Assembly (NCBI RefSeq): GCF_000223985.1
Contig: NZ_AFWV01000021.1
Location: forward strand, 1-64,000
Source: Thiocapsa marina 5811
Lineage (GTDB): Bacteria; Pseudomonadota; Gammaproteobacteria; Chromatiales; Chromatiaceae
Direction: 5' to 3'
Length of the DNA stretch: 64,000 nucleotides
This document shows, piece after piece, positions 18,369 through 26,215 of this stretch. Numbering within the stretch: position 1 is the first letter of the stretch; every line of letters starts with the position of its first letter. A model generated the notes under the pieces. The model made no database searches and had not been told where the DNA came from. It was given only the letters and a program-made list of their open reading frames with translations. Both the position numbers and the translations under genes were made by a program.

Positions 18369-18479
18369 TTGCTTCACCCTCCGCATGTCCCCGGGTCACC
18401 CCGACTGTCGGCGCCGATCCAGATCCGACTTCGGCGCGACCGGCCGCTGCCTCGCGCGGTCGCGTCCATCGCTCTAATC

Positions 18480-18490
18480 CAGCCCACTAC
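18480..18490 (+). repeat. Dispersed 11-mer CAGCCCACTAC, copy 4
   Basis: Exact copy in the divergent intergenic region between the exonuclease relic and the AAA ATPase gene. Confidence 0.6.
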
Positions 18491-18636
18491 TCCGGGGCAT
18501 AAGGGCCCTCGACACCGGCCTCGGCATCTCCTGCCACGCACAATGTGGGGGATGGCGGTCCGGAATGCGCTGCTCGGCAGGCTGTCGAGTGGCACGGAGG
18601 ATGTCCATCCGAAGCCACGCCTCGGGAGCACGCCGA

Positions 18637-19530
18637 ATGATGACGAGCCGCATGACCTCGCTTTCCAGCATAGAGCTCGGGGGAAAGCACGTTTTTTTGA
18701 GCCCTTCCTATGATGCGGGCGCCCGGCACGCGGGAGATCTGATCGGCCACGAAGACGTGCTGCGCACCGTCCTGGCGGCCTGGCAACAGCAGCCGGGGAT
18801 GCCGCCGATGGCGCCGCTGCTGGTCGGTCCGCCGGGTGTGGGCAAGAACCATATCGTCTACGAGCTGGCCCGCATCACCGGCAAGCGGCTCTGGATCCTG
18901 CAAGGCCATGAGGACGTCACGGCCGATGATATCTCCTGTGCGGTGCGCAGCAGCGACGATCCGACACGCAAGTTCGACTATATCCTGGCGTCGCCGGCGA
19001 CCGCGATGCATGAGGGCGGGATCGTCTTGTTCGACGAGATCGGCAAGATGCGTCCACGCGCCCTGGCGCCGCTCGCCTCGGTCACCGACGAGCGCCGTAC
19101 CCTTTTCTCCAACCTGTTGGGCGACGGGATTCTCGCGCATCCGGGGTTTCGATTCATCGCCGCGACCAACTCGGTGGACTTGGATGCGGAGGGGCTGCCC
19201 GACTTCATTCGCTCGCGTCTGCAGCCGGTCATTCAGATCGGCCTGCCCGGACGGCGCGAGATCGGCCGGATCGTTCGCAGCCGGTTCGAGCGCATCGGCG
19301 CGAAAGACGAGCTCATGTCCCAGTTCTGGCGTCTCTGGGACGCCCATCGCGACGGAACCCTGCCGTCGCCGCGCGAGACACTCCATGTCTTCGGCCTCGC
19401 GATGGGGCTCGCGGATGTCGACGCGGGGCTGACGGATGAAGCGACCGACCGGGTGATGTTGATGGTGCAGCCGCGGCATCTCGAAGAGGCGTTCTTGAGG
19501 ATCTGCGTCAACACGAGGGCCACCACATGA
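18637..19530 (+). CDS. MoxR-like AAA+ ATPase with atypical P-loop
   Basis: A 297-residue protein; ATG 18637 has GGGAG (18624-18628) upstream. Domain order is that of MoxR/dynein-type AAA+ proteins. An N-terminal DLIGHEDVLRTVLAAW is followed by Walker A PLLVGPPGVGKNHIVYELAR (about residues 65-84), in which the usual Ser/Thr after GK is Asn. Walker B is GIVLFDEIGKMRPRALAPLA (about 128-147), sensor 1 is RFIAATNSVDLDAEGLPDFI, and the arginine-finger region is RSRLQPVIQIGLPGRREIGR. It overlaps the next gene by ATGA, so it heads a translationally coupled operon. MoxR proteins usually remodel vWA-domain partners; none is present here, the TraB-like protein taking that position. Confidence 0.85.
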   Translation: MMTSRMTSLSSIELGGKHVFLSPSYDAGARHAGDLIGHEDVLRTVLAAWQQQPGMPPMAPLLVGPPGVGKNHIVYELARITGKRLWILQGHEDVTADDISCAVRSSDDPTRKFDYILASPATAMHEGGIVLFDEIGKMRPRALAPLASVTDERRTLFSNLLGDGILAHPGFRFIAATNSVDLDAEGLPDFIRSRLQPVIQIGLPGRREIGRIVRSRFERIGAKDELMSQFWRLWDAHRDGTLPSPRETLHVFGLAMGLADVDAGLTDEATDRVMLMVQPRHLEEAFLRICVNTRATT

Positions 19531-21824
19531 ACGACAACGCGATCCGGCTCGAGATCCGCGGCGCGACCCTGCTTGCGGTGCCTGCCGTGCATTTTCGACT
19601 GCCCTTCGCCGAGGCGGTCAACGCCGTGTGCCGGGATCTGAGCTCGCGCCCGGATGCGATTGCGGTGGAGCTGGGCCCCGCCGCCACGGCGGCAGCGCGC
19701 GCCTGGCTTCAGGAGCTTGGGGTCGGACCCGAGCATCGGCGTCGGCTGCCCTGCATGCTCGGTCTGCATCGCGATAATCAGCTGCTGCACCCGGCGATGC
19801 GCGAGCGTGCACTGACCTTGCAGCGCGAGACCGGTCGCGAGCTGCACCGGCTGCCGCCCGCGCTGCTGCAGGAGGAGCTGAGCTTCACCGGATTGGCCGT
19901 GATGCAGCTGTCGCCGACCGACTCGATCGTCGAGGCCCTGCGGTGCGCCTGCGAGCTGAACGTGCCGGTCTACGGCGTCGATCTTGAGATCTCGGCTCGG
20001 AGCAACCCCAGCCCGGTGCTGATGGAAGATCCTTGGTTGGCCCGAGGCGCCATTCGAGACTATGCCGAGCGCAACGGGCGGCGGGCCCTGAGCGATACCG
20101 ACCCCCTGATCGACGGGCGTCGCGAGACCGTCATGGCCGCGCGGCTGCTTGCTGTCCTGGCCCGACACCGCCGGGTGTTGTTCACCTGTGGTCTGGGCCA
20201 CTGGGTCCGATTGGCCGGGCTGCTGCAGGATCCTTCGCTGGCACCTGCAACGGTCGGTCTTGAAGCCGATGACGCCGAGGTCGGCACCTGGCGAAGAACG
20301 CTCGTGCATCCCGGCATCGCCGTTCAGTCTATGGAATGGCCGACGATTACTTGGCTTTGGGAGCGCAATCGTCCGCATCCTCTGCGCGGCGGGCCGGCCA
20401 AGCAGGATCCGCCGTCGTGTCACGAGGCACTGCTCGGCAAGGCATTGGAGCACGTTTATACCCGTACCCCTGGGGCGTCCCAAGAGCAAGGCGGACAGGA
20501 TTGGCGCGCCTTGGGCCGTTTCACGCACATCCTTTCGGCCGAAATGCAGCTGACCTTGCGCCGGTTCCCGAACCTGGGCTTGGTGATGCGATGCGCCGAA
20601 GCGGCGCTCCCGAAACCGCTCTCGGACGCCTTGGGGCGCGCCTTGACGCGGTTCCCCTGGGCCAAGCCCGCCCAATTCCCGGACACCGAGCAACTGCTTG
20701 ACAACCGCGAGGGCAAGGAGGGGGATGTGACCTTGAGCGGGCGAGGGCGTCCCTTTCGAGCCGGGTTGGTCCAGGGGGGCGGGATCTTGGTGCCGAATCC
20801 GGGCCTCGTGCGTATCGCCGAATCGCACTGGGAATCTCATCGAGGCTCGGACGGGTCTGCGTGGTCGTCGATGCTCTCTTGGCGGCCCTGGGAGCGTTTG
20901 GCGACGGCCTTGAGCGCGCAGGCCAGCGGTCACGTCCGAAAAACGCAACGCGTGAGGGTGACGGAGTCCTTCACGGGACAGCTGCTCGATGGGATCGATG
21001 TGCGTCGGACACTGCGCGAATTCGCCCGTGGGCAGGATCGGCTGATGGTTCGCGACTCCCGCCTCGCGCCGACGCGTACGCCGACCTCCATGACCGATGC
21101 CTTTCCGGTTGTTTGGATCTTCGACACTGGGGGGCCGCGCCATGGGGAAATGACCGTTCTGCGTACACCTCTGACCTGGCTGCTCCATGCAGGTCGGGAC
21201 CGTGCAGCGCTGGAAGAACGACGGGATGGTGCGGGAGAAAACATGGCCGATCTCGTCTTGTTCACCGATGATCGGGGGACCGACCTCAGCGGCAATGCCG
21301 AGAGGAGCGGCATCTGGACCTACCTGACACGCGGCTGGCTGTTGTTTCGTCCGCAGTGTCCCAGTCTTCGCCAGGCCGCCGACTGGATCCTCCGAACCCG
21401 GTCCAGGCTCACCCCCATTTACAGCGATGCGTTCAGCAACGAGCTTCCGATGGAGCTTCGACATGCGCTTGCGCGCGATGGCGGACCCTGCCTCGCGGAT
21501 CTGTCCTGGCAGGATCGCTTGCTTCGGGTCGGGCTCGCATTCGGCGGCCGTACCCTGACGCTGGTGGCCCCGATTGATTTCAGCCCGGCGTCGGCAATCC
21601 GCGACCACGCCGCTCGCCGGGGCCAAACCATTGTTCGCGTTCCCATCACAGCCTTCTCCAAGGCCCATGTCGCGCGCGTGCGCCGGATCGAGATGGTCCC
21701 GGGGCGCGTTCAGGGTGAGGACTGCCGAATCGTCTACGACGGACACCCGGGCGACGTCCTGGGCGAGCCGGAAGACGCTTACCGCGAGCTGATCCCGACG
21801 GCGTGGCGGCATTACCTCTGGTAA
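19527..21824 (+). CDS. TraB/GumN-like large protein, MoxR partner
   Basis: A 765-residue protein whose ATG overlaps the stop of the AAA gene. The N-terminal 250 residues resemble the TraB/PrgY/GumN fold: RPDAIAVELGPAATAAARAW, LNVPVYGVDLEI, DGRRETVMAARLLAVLARHR and VLFTCGLGHWVRLAGLL (compare the E-x-G, GxD, RxxxMA and GxGH positions of that family). The next 500 residues are not recognised; they include WSSMLSWRPWERLATALSAQ, TDAFPVVWIFDTGGPRHGEM and ERSGIWTYLTRGWLLFRPQC. Some stretches suggest a second alpha/beta domain. It lacks signal peptide and transmembrane helices, so it is cytoplasmic. Inference: the substrate or effector of the coupled AAA ATPase. Confidence 0.7.
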   Translation: MNDNAIRLEIRGATLLAVPAVHFRLPFAEAVNAVCRDLSSRPDAIAVELGPAATAAARAWLQELGVGPEHRRRLPCMLGLHRDNQLLHPAMRERALTLQRETGRELHRLPPALLQEELSFTGLAVMQLSPTDSIVEALRCACELNVPVYGVDLEISARSNPSPVLMEDPWLARGAIRDYAERNGRRALSDTDPLIDGRRETVMAARLLAVLARHRRVLFTCGLGHWVRLAGLLQDPSLAPATVGLEADDAEVGTWRRTLVHPGIAVQSMEWPTITWLWERNRPHPLRGGPAKQDPPSCHEALLGKALEHVYTRTPGASQEQGGQDWRALGRFTHILSAEMQLTLRRFPNLGLVMRCAEAALPKPLSDALGRALTRFPWAKPAQFPDTEQLLDNREGKEGDVTLSGRGRPFRAGLVQGGGILVPNPGLVRIAESHWESHRGSDGSAWSSMLSWRPWERLATALSAQASGHVRKTQRVRVTESFTGQLLDGIDVRRTLREFARGQDRLMVRDSRLAPTRTPTSMTDAFPVVWIFDTGGPRHGEMTVLRTPLTWLLHAGRDRAALEERRDGAGENMADLVLFTDDRGTDLSGNAERSGIWTYLTRGWLLFRPQCPSLRQAADWILRTRSRLTPIYSDAFSNELPMELRHALARDGGPCLADLSWQDRLLRVGLAFGGRTLTLVAPIDFSPASAIRDHAARRGQTIVRVPITAFSKAHVARVRRIEMVPGRVQGEDCRIVYDGHPGDVLGEPEDAYRELIPTAWRHYLW

Positions 21825-21863
21825 GCATGCCCCGCCGAATTCCACCTGTCGGAGCGCCGATCC

Positions 21864-22826
21864 ATGCACCCGAACGATACCGAACCGAATCCGGGCCATC
21901 GCGAGATCCTGTTCTTCGATGACGCGCCTCTGGATGCCGTCCTGCACGGGGGGCCCGGCAGCGCCTCCTCGGCGGACCTCTTTGCCGTCCGGGCCGATGA
22001 GCGTGACGCGATCGCGCGGGCTTGGGCGGAAGGCCGGGTCCAGGATGCCTTGCGCCGAACCGACGACCTCCTTGCGAGCGGCGGTGCCTTGACCGAGCGG
22101 GAGACTCTCACGACCCTGTCGCGAATCTCGGGACTGATCCCCGAATGCGGTTGGCCGATAATCCCGGCCGGGTCTTATCCGTACGAGTCGATCCTCCGGG
22201 AGGTCTTCGAGCGTGCCTTGCGCGCCGGGCAAAACGGGTTGGCCGGGGAGGTCGGGCTGGTCCTCGCGCGTGCGCTTGAAGCCTGTGGACGATTCGACGG
22301 TTCCTCGGAGGTGTCCATGACCCTGCTGACATTGGCCCGGGTGCGCTCCAACCGCATCGAGATCGCCCAATACGCCAATAACCTCGGCTACGCACTCGCC
22401 CAGCGGGGCCTCTGGTCCGAAGCCGAGCGCTGCTGCGAGGAGGCCGTCGCCGGCTTCACGGCGATCGAGGCGCCGGGCCGTGCCAACAATGCGCGAGCCA
22501 ACCTACTGAGCGCACGCCTCGATCTCTACGGGTTCCCCGATGCGACGTCGCTGGAGCCAGAGATCGAGGAGGTCGATCGCTATTACGCGAGGGCTGCGGA
22601 CTGGCGACAGCGTAAAACGCTCGTCCTCCTTGCCAGGATCCGCGAGCACGTCGGAGATCTCGATCTGGCATTGAGGCTGATGGAGCAGGCGCTGCGTGTT
22701 GCGCGAAAAGTCAAGACTCGGCACCGTCTTGAGGATGCCGCCTATCGGCGGAAGCTCAGGTACAGGATCGCTCGCGAGGTTGACGGTCTTGACGAACAGG
22801 TGCGCGTCGGGGGGCTGCCGGCCTGA
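21864..22826 (+). CDS. TPR-like helical-repeat protein
   Basis: A 320-residue protein, ATG at 21864 with CGGAG 12 bp upstream, 39 bp after the TraB-like gene. The N-terminal 70 residues are variable. From about 75 on, paired helices of TPR character follow: VQDALRRTDDLLASGGALTE, LGYALAQRGLWSEAERCCEE, RANNARANLLSARLDLYG and IREHVGDLDLALRLMEQALR. No enzymatic motif. It is the third gene of the likely operon with the AAA and TraB-like genes; a scaffolding role is inferred. Confidence 0.7.
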   Translation: MHPNDTEPNPGHREILFFDDAPLDAVLHGGPGSASSADLFAVRADERDAIARAWAEGRVQDALRRTDDLLASGGALTERETLTTLSRISGLIPECGWPIIPAGSYPYESILREVFERALRAGQNGLAGEVGLVLARALEACGRFDGSSEVSMTLLTLARVRSNRIEIAQYANNLGYALAQRGLWSEAERCCEEAVAGFTAIEAPGRANNARANLLSARLDLYGFPDATSLEPEIEEVDRYYARAADWRQRKTLVLLARIREHVGDLDLALRLMEQALRVARKVKTRHRLEDAAYRRKLRYRIAREVDGLDEQVRVGGLPA

Positions 22827-22863
22827 AACGCGGGTCGGTTCGGTAAAACCCGGAGCTGAGATC

Positions 22864-24060
22864 ATGCGTGTTTCCGAGTGGTTGTTGCGGCATTCTCGAT
22901 ACTGTGTGCTGGTCGTCTCTCTGCCGATCATGGCTGTTGCAGCCGAGTCGAACGGGACCGACGGCGGCAGCGGAACCCCGGGATTGCACGCCGGCGGCAC
23001 CGCAGCCGTGATGGACCGCAATGACGATGACGGCACTGATCTCGCCGAATGGGCCGACGTGATTCAAGTCGCGGACGGCGCTCGGCACAGCGTCGGTCTC
23101 AAAGCCGACGGTACCGCCGTGGCGAGCGGAGACGATTGGTATGGTCAAATACATGTGAATGGCTGGAACGACCTGATCCAGGTCGCCGCAGGTGTTGGAT
23201 ACACGGTCGGACTCAAGTCGGATGGAACTGCAGTCGCCATCGGGGCCAACCGATATGGCCAGACCGACGTCGCCCAGTGGATGTGGAGCGCCTTGACCCG
23301 GGTCTCGACGGGCTGGTTTCACACGGTCGGCCTCAAGGCCGATGGGACCGTGGTTGCCGTGGGTCTGAACAACTACGGTCAGACCGATGTCGCCGATTGG
23401 AACGGCGTGACCCAGATTGCGGCCGGGGGACAGCACACGGTGGGGCTCAAGGGCGACGGCACCGCGATTGCGGTGGGCGACAACCGTTACCGGCAGTGCG
23501 AGGTCGCCGAGTGGCGCGACCTGGTGCAGATCGTGGCGGGTGGAGCCTACACCGTCGGGCTGCGGCGCGACGGTAGCCTGGTCAAGGTCGGCCGGAACAA
23601 CGACGGTGAAGGCGGTGCCGACTTTTGGAATCCGAACAGCGCGATCCCCTCCGGGATTCCTGATCCTTGGGACGCCGCCTATCGTGTGATGCTCGACGAC
23701 AGCTCGACACTCGGACTTTTGCGCAGCTACCGCGATCAAGTTCTGATGCGTTCCGAGCGCGGGCGGCACTATACCGAGCTGGCTTACAGCCATTCCGAAG
23801 AAGCCCTGAACGTCCTGCTGGACAATCCACGTCTAATGATCGTCGCCGGCGAGCTCATCGAGCTGAACCGCGATGTTCTTGCCGCAGCACTGGAAGGCGA
23901 ACCGGCAGAGGTTCGGGACGCCGGGGCAGTCGTGGACTTCCTGAAGAACTTCGCCGAAGAGGCGCCTCCGGTGCTCGGCGTGCTCGCGATCGGAATCGCG
24001 AAGGAGGTGAGTCATCGGCAGCGCGCGGGTGGAGAGATGTTCGGGTTTACGCTGCGTTAG
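22864..24060 (+). CDS. Exported RCC1-repeat protein
   Basis: A 398-residue protein; ATG 22864 follows GGAGCTGAGATC. The signal sequence is about 1-27 (RYCVLVVSLPIMAVAAES). Residues about 60-255 contain five RCC1/BNR-type repeats with a conserved phrase (HSVGLKADGTAVASGDDWYG, YTVGLKSDGTAVAIGANRYG, HTVGLKADGTVVAVGLNNYG, HTVGLKGDGTAIAVGDNRYR, YTVGLRRDGSLVKVGRNNDG), expected to form a beta-propeller-like solenoid. The C-terminal 140 residues are helical (LRSYRDQVLMRSERGRHYTE, VVDFLKNFAEEAPPVLGVLA) and unrecognised. It is close to the TPR gene (37 bp), so it may be the exported member of the cluster. The TAG stop is part of the 4-bp target duplication of the downstream IS, and the uninterrupted sequence would give the same stop, so the protein is intact. 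Confidence 0.8.
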   Translation: MRVSEWLLRHSRYCVLVVSLPIMAVAAESNGTDGGSGTPGLHAGGTAAVMDRNDDDGTDLAEWADVIQVADGARHSVGLKADGTAVASGDDWYGQIHVNGWNDLIQVAAGVGYTVGLKSDGTAVAIGANRYGQTDVAQWMWSALTRVSTGWFHTVGLKADGTVVAVGLNNYGQTDVADWNGVTQIAAGGQHTVGLKGDGTAIAVGDNRYRQCEVAEWRDLVQIVAGGAYTVGLRRDGSLVKVGRNNDGEGGADFWNPNSAIPSGIPDPWDAAYRVMLDDSSTLGLLRSYRDQVLMRSERGRHYTELAYSHSEEALNVLLDNPRLMIVAGELIELNRDVLAAALEGEPAEVRDAGAVVDFLKNFAEEAPPVLGVLAIGIAKEVSHRQRAGGEMFGFTLR

Positions 24061-24125
24061 CCCGTCTTCGACTATTCGCGCCCTTTTTGCGCGTAACCCA
24101 TTGTTCAGCATAAGCCGCAGGGGCG

Positions 24126-24142
24126 AAGGTCGGCACTACAGG
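24126..24142. repeat. 17-bp direct repeat flanking the transposase frame (copy A)
   Basis: AAGGTCGGCACTACAGG, identical and in the same orientation as 25962-25978. Copy A lies just after the transposase stop; copy B contains its GTG start region. Confidence 0.8.
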
Positions 24143-24145
24143 CGA

Positions 24146-25972
24146 TTAGTGTATGAGGGCTTGGAGCGCGGCGGTGATCCTCGGTGGCGGCTGCGCGGGC
24201 AGTTGCAGATTCAGCCGGTCGAGCAGCAGTTGCTGGTCGGGTTCCGGCTCGGTGTAGCGGCTCAAAATCAGCGTACGTCCATCGGTTGTCGGCAGATGCA
24301 CATCGACCATCTGGATGGCGGCGAATTTCTCCAAGGCAGACCTTGGGGTCAGACCTGGAGCGAGGGGGCGCAGACGGGCCTTCAGGGTGACTTGGAGACA
24401 ATAGGCGAGGAAGGTGACAAAAATGTGCGCTTCGATGCGCCGATCCAATTGATGATAGATCGGCCGAACACTCAGGTCACCCTTGAGTTCTTTGAACGCC
24501 TGTTCGACTTCGGTCAGTTGGATGTACCAGGTCCAGAGTTGAACGGGATCGTTGCTGGTGAGATTGGAACGTAATAAGTAGCGCCCCTCACGGCGGCGGA
24601 CCTGACGTAGCTTCTTGCGATTGAGCGAAAAGGTGAAGGTGTCGGCAGTGACGGATTCATCGGGTGCGGGCACCTGGATGCGCATCAATCCATAGGCGCG
24701 CCCGGCGTCTTTCTTGGCCGCGCCGAGTTTCAATAAGAGCTCGTCACGGCTGAGCGTTTGCCGTTGCAATTCCTTCAGGCGTTTGCATAAGCGCTTTAGA
24801 CGCCGCCGGCGCATGGCCCGTTCCTTGTCTTGGCGCCCAGCGCTCCGAGCCAGGACTTACAACTCGCCGTCCTGGTCCAGGAGCTTGACCGTGACCTGGT
24901 CACGCACCGCGGCCCGGGGCTTGGTCAGAAAAGACTTTTCCAGCTTGGTCAAGCGCCCTTTGGGAGTGCCTACCAGATAGTGCACCGGGGGATCCGATGC
25001 ACGCATCAGGGCCAGGATCTCCTCGGTCGGAATACCGCGGTCCATCACCCAGATGCGCTCGGCCTTGCCGTATTGGGCCTCGATCTTGGCGAGGGCGTCG
25101 GTGAGGGTTTGTTTATCCAGGGTATTGCCGGCGAGCACCTCGTAGGCCAGCGGAAAACCCTCCGGGGTGACGATCAAGGCGATGATCACCTGCACGCAAT
25201 CAGAGCGCTTATCACGGCTGTAGCCGAATTTGCGCTTGCCATGCTCCGGCGGGTCGCATTCGAAATAGGTACTGGTCAAATCGTAGAGGAGCAGGTCAAA
25301 GCGGGCATCGAACAAGAGCCGCCAGCGCTCCTGAAGGAAGGTGAACAAGGCCTGCTTGTGCTCCACCAGATGATCAAGGCAGCGATAGAGGGTGTGACTC
25401 TGAGCAATAGAGAAATCCTCGCCGAGCAGGTCACCCATGGCACTGTGATCGAACCAGTGACGGTGCAGGCGCCATTCACTGCCGGGGTCGATCAGGCGAT
25501 AGGCGACCAGCGTTTTGAGCACATTCAGCCAGCGCGTCCCTTTGCGGCTCGGTGGCAGTCGCGGCTGCCAGAAGGTGTCCAGTTGCAGTTGGTCCCACAA
25601 CTCGCCAGCCAACCAACACGCGCCCCATTGTCGGGGACGACGCAGCTGCAATCCGCTCAACTTCACCTGGACCACTGCGCAGGCCAGTTCCGGCGCCGGG
25701 CGGTCCTCCGGAAACAGCGCCAACTGCGTCGCAGTGCCCGTGTCCTCGTCGAACACGGCAATGGAGCGGCACCAGGCCGCGCGCTGCACGTCGTTGATCT
25801 CCCCGAGATACAACACATGGCGCTGCACCACCCGCCCATCCGCGACACGACGGTTCTCCACCACACTCCAATAGCGGTGCTCTTTGCCGTCTTTCTTGCG
25901 AAGTTTAGAGCGTAGGAACATGCCGATAGTGTCCTCGGCCCGGCCCTCTGGCTCAAGGACCAAGGTCGGCAC
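24146..25972 (-). pseudogene. IS1634-family transposase, single nonsense mutation
   Basis: A 608-codon frame on the minus strand from GTG 25972 to 24146, with one in-frame TAA at 24857-24859 after LLDQDGEL. The sequence resumes directly with VLARSAGRQDKERAMRRRRL, as expected if the lost codon was a tyrosine (TAC to TAA). DDE residues sit in LLLYDLTSTYFECDPP (first D), RIWVMDRGIPTEEILAL (second D) and WYIQLTEVEQAFKELKGDLS (E). Because the E motif lies downstream of the stop, neither fragment alone is catalytic; a restart at an ATG in the MRRRRLKRL region would give a 222-codon C-terminal product only. The mutation could also be an assembly error. Confidence 0.9.
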
Positions 25973-25978
25973 TACAGG
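25962..25978. repeat. 17-bp direct repeat flanking the transposase frame (copy B)
   Basis: Second exact copy of AAGGTCGGCACTACAGG; on the coding strand it reads CCTGTAGTGCCGACCTT, where GTG is the start codon of the transposase. Confidence 0.8.
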
Positions 25979-26215
25979 GGATTCGGCATGAATCGCTCTA
26001 ATACGATCAGAGACTTACACTAACGCTCGGGTCGATTTGGCCCGAAAATCGCGAAATCCAGGGTCGAATAGTCGAAGACGGGTTAGACGGTAATCACGGT
26101 ATTCTCGGTCGACACCCGGCGTAGATTCGGGCAACCATGATCACATACCGTCGACGGCAGACAGCCGATCGTTATCCATGGCATGGCGTATTCGGCACGC
26201 TTGCCGGGCATTTGC

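Larger units (their letters stand above)
24061..26082. mobile_element. IS1634-like insertion sequence
   Basis: Terminal inverted repeats CCCGTCTTCGACTATTCG at 24061-24078 and its reverse complement at 26065-26082 bound a 2,022-bp element with one transposase gene on the minus strand. TTAG flanks both ends (24057-24060 and 26083-26086) as a probable target duplication; the family usually gives slightly longer ones. The transposase is interrupted by one nonsense codon, so the copy is probably not autonomous. Confidence 0.85.

Noticed and set aside
18488-24000. Several very long minus-strand open frames opposite the AAA cluster
   Set aside because: They mirror the plus-strand genes in high-GC sequence and carry no motifs, whereas the plus-strand proteins do.
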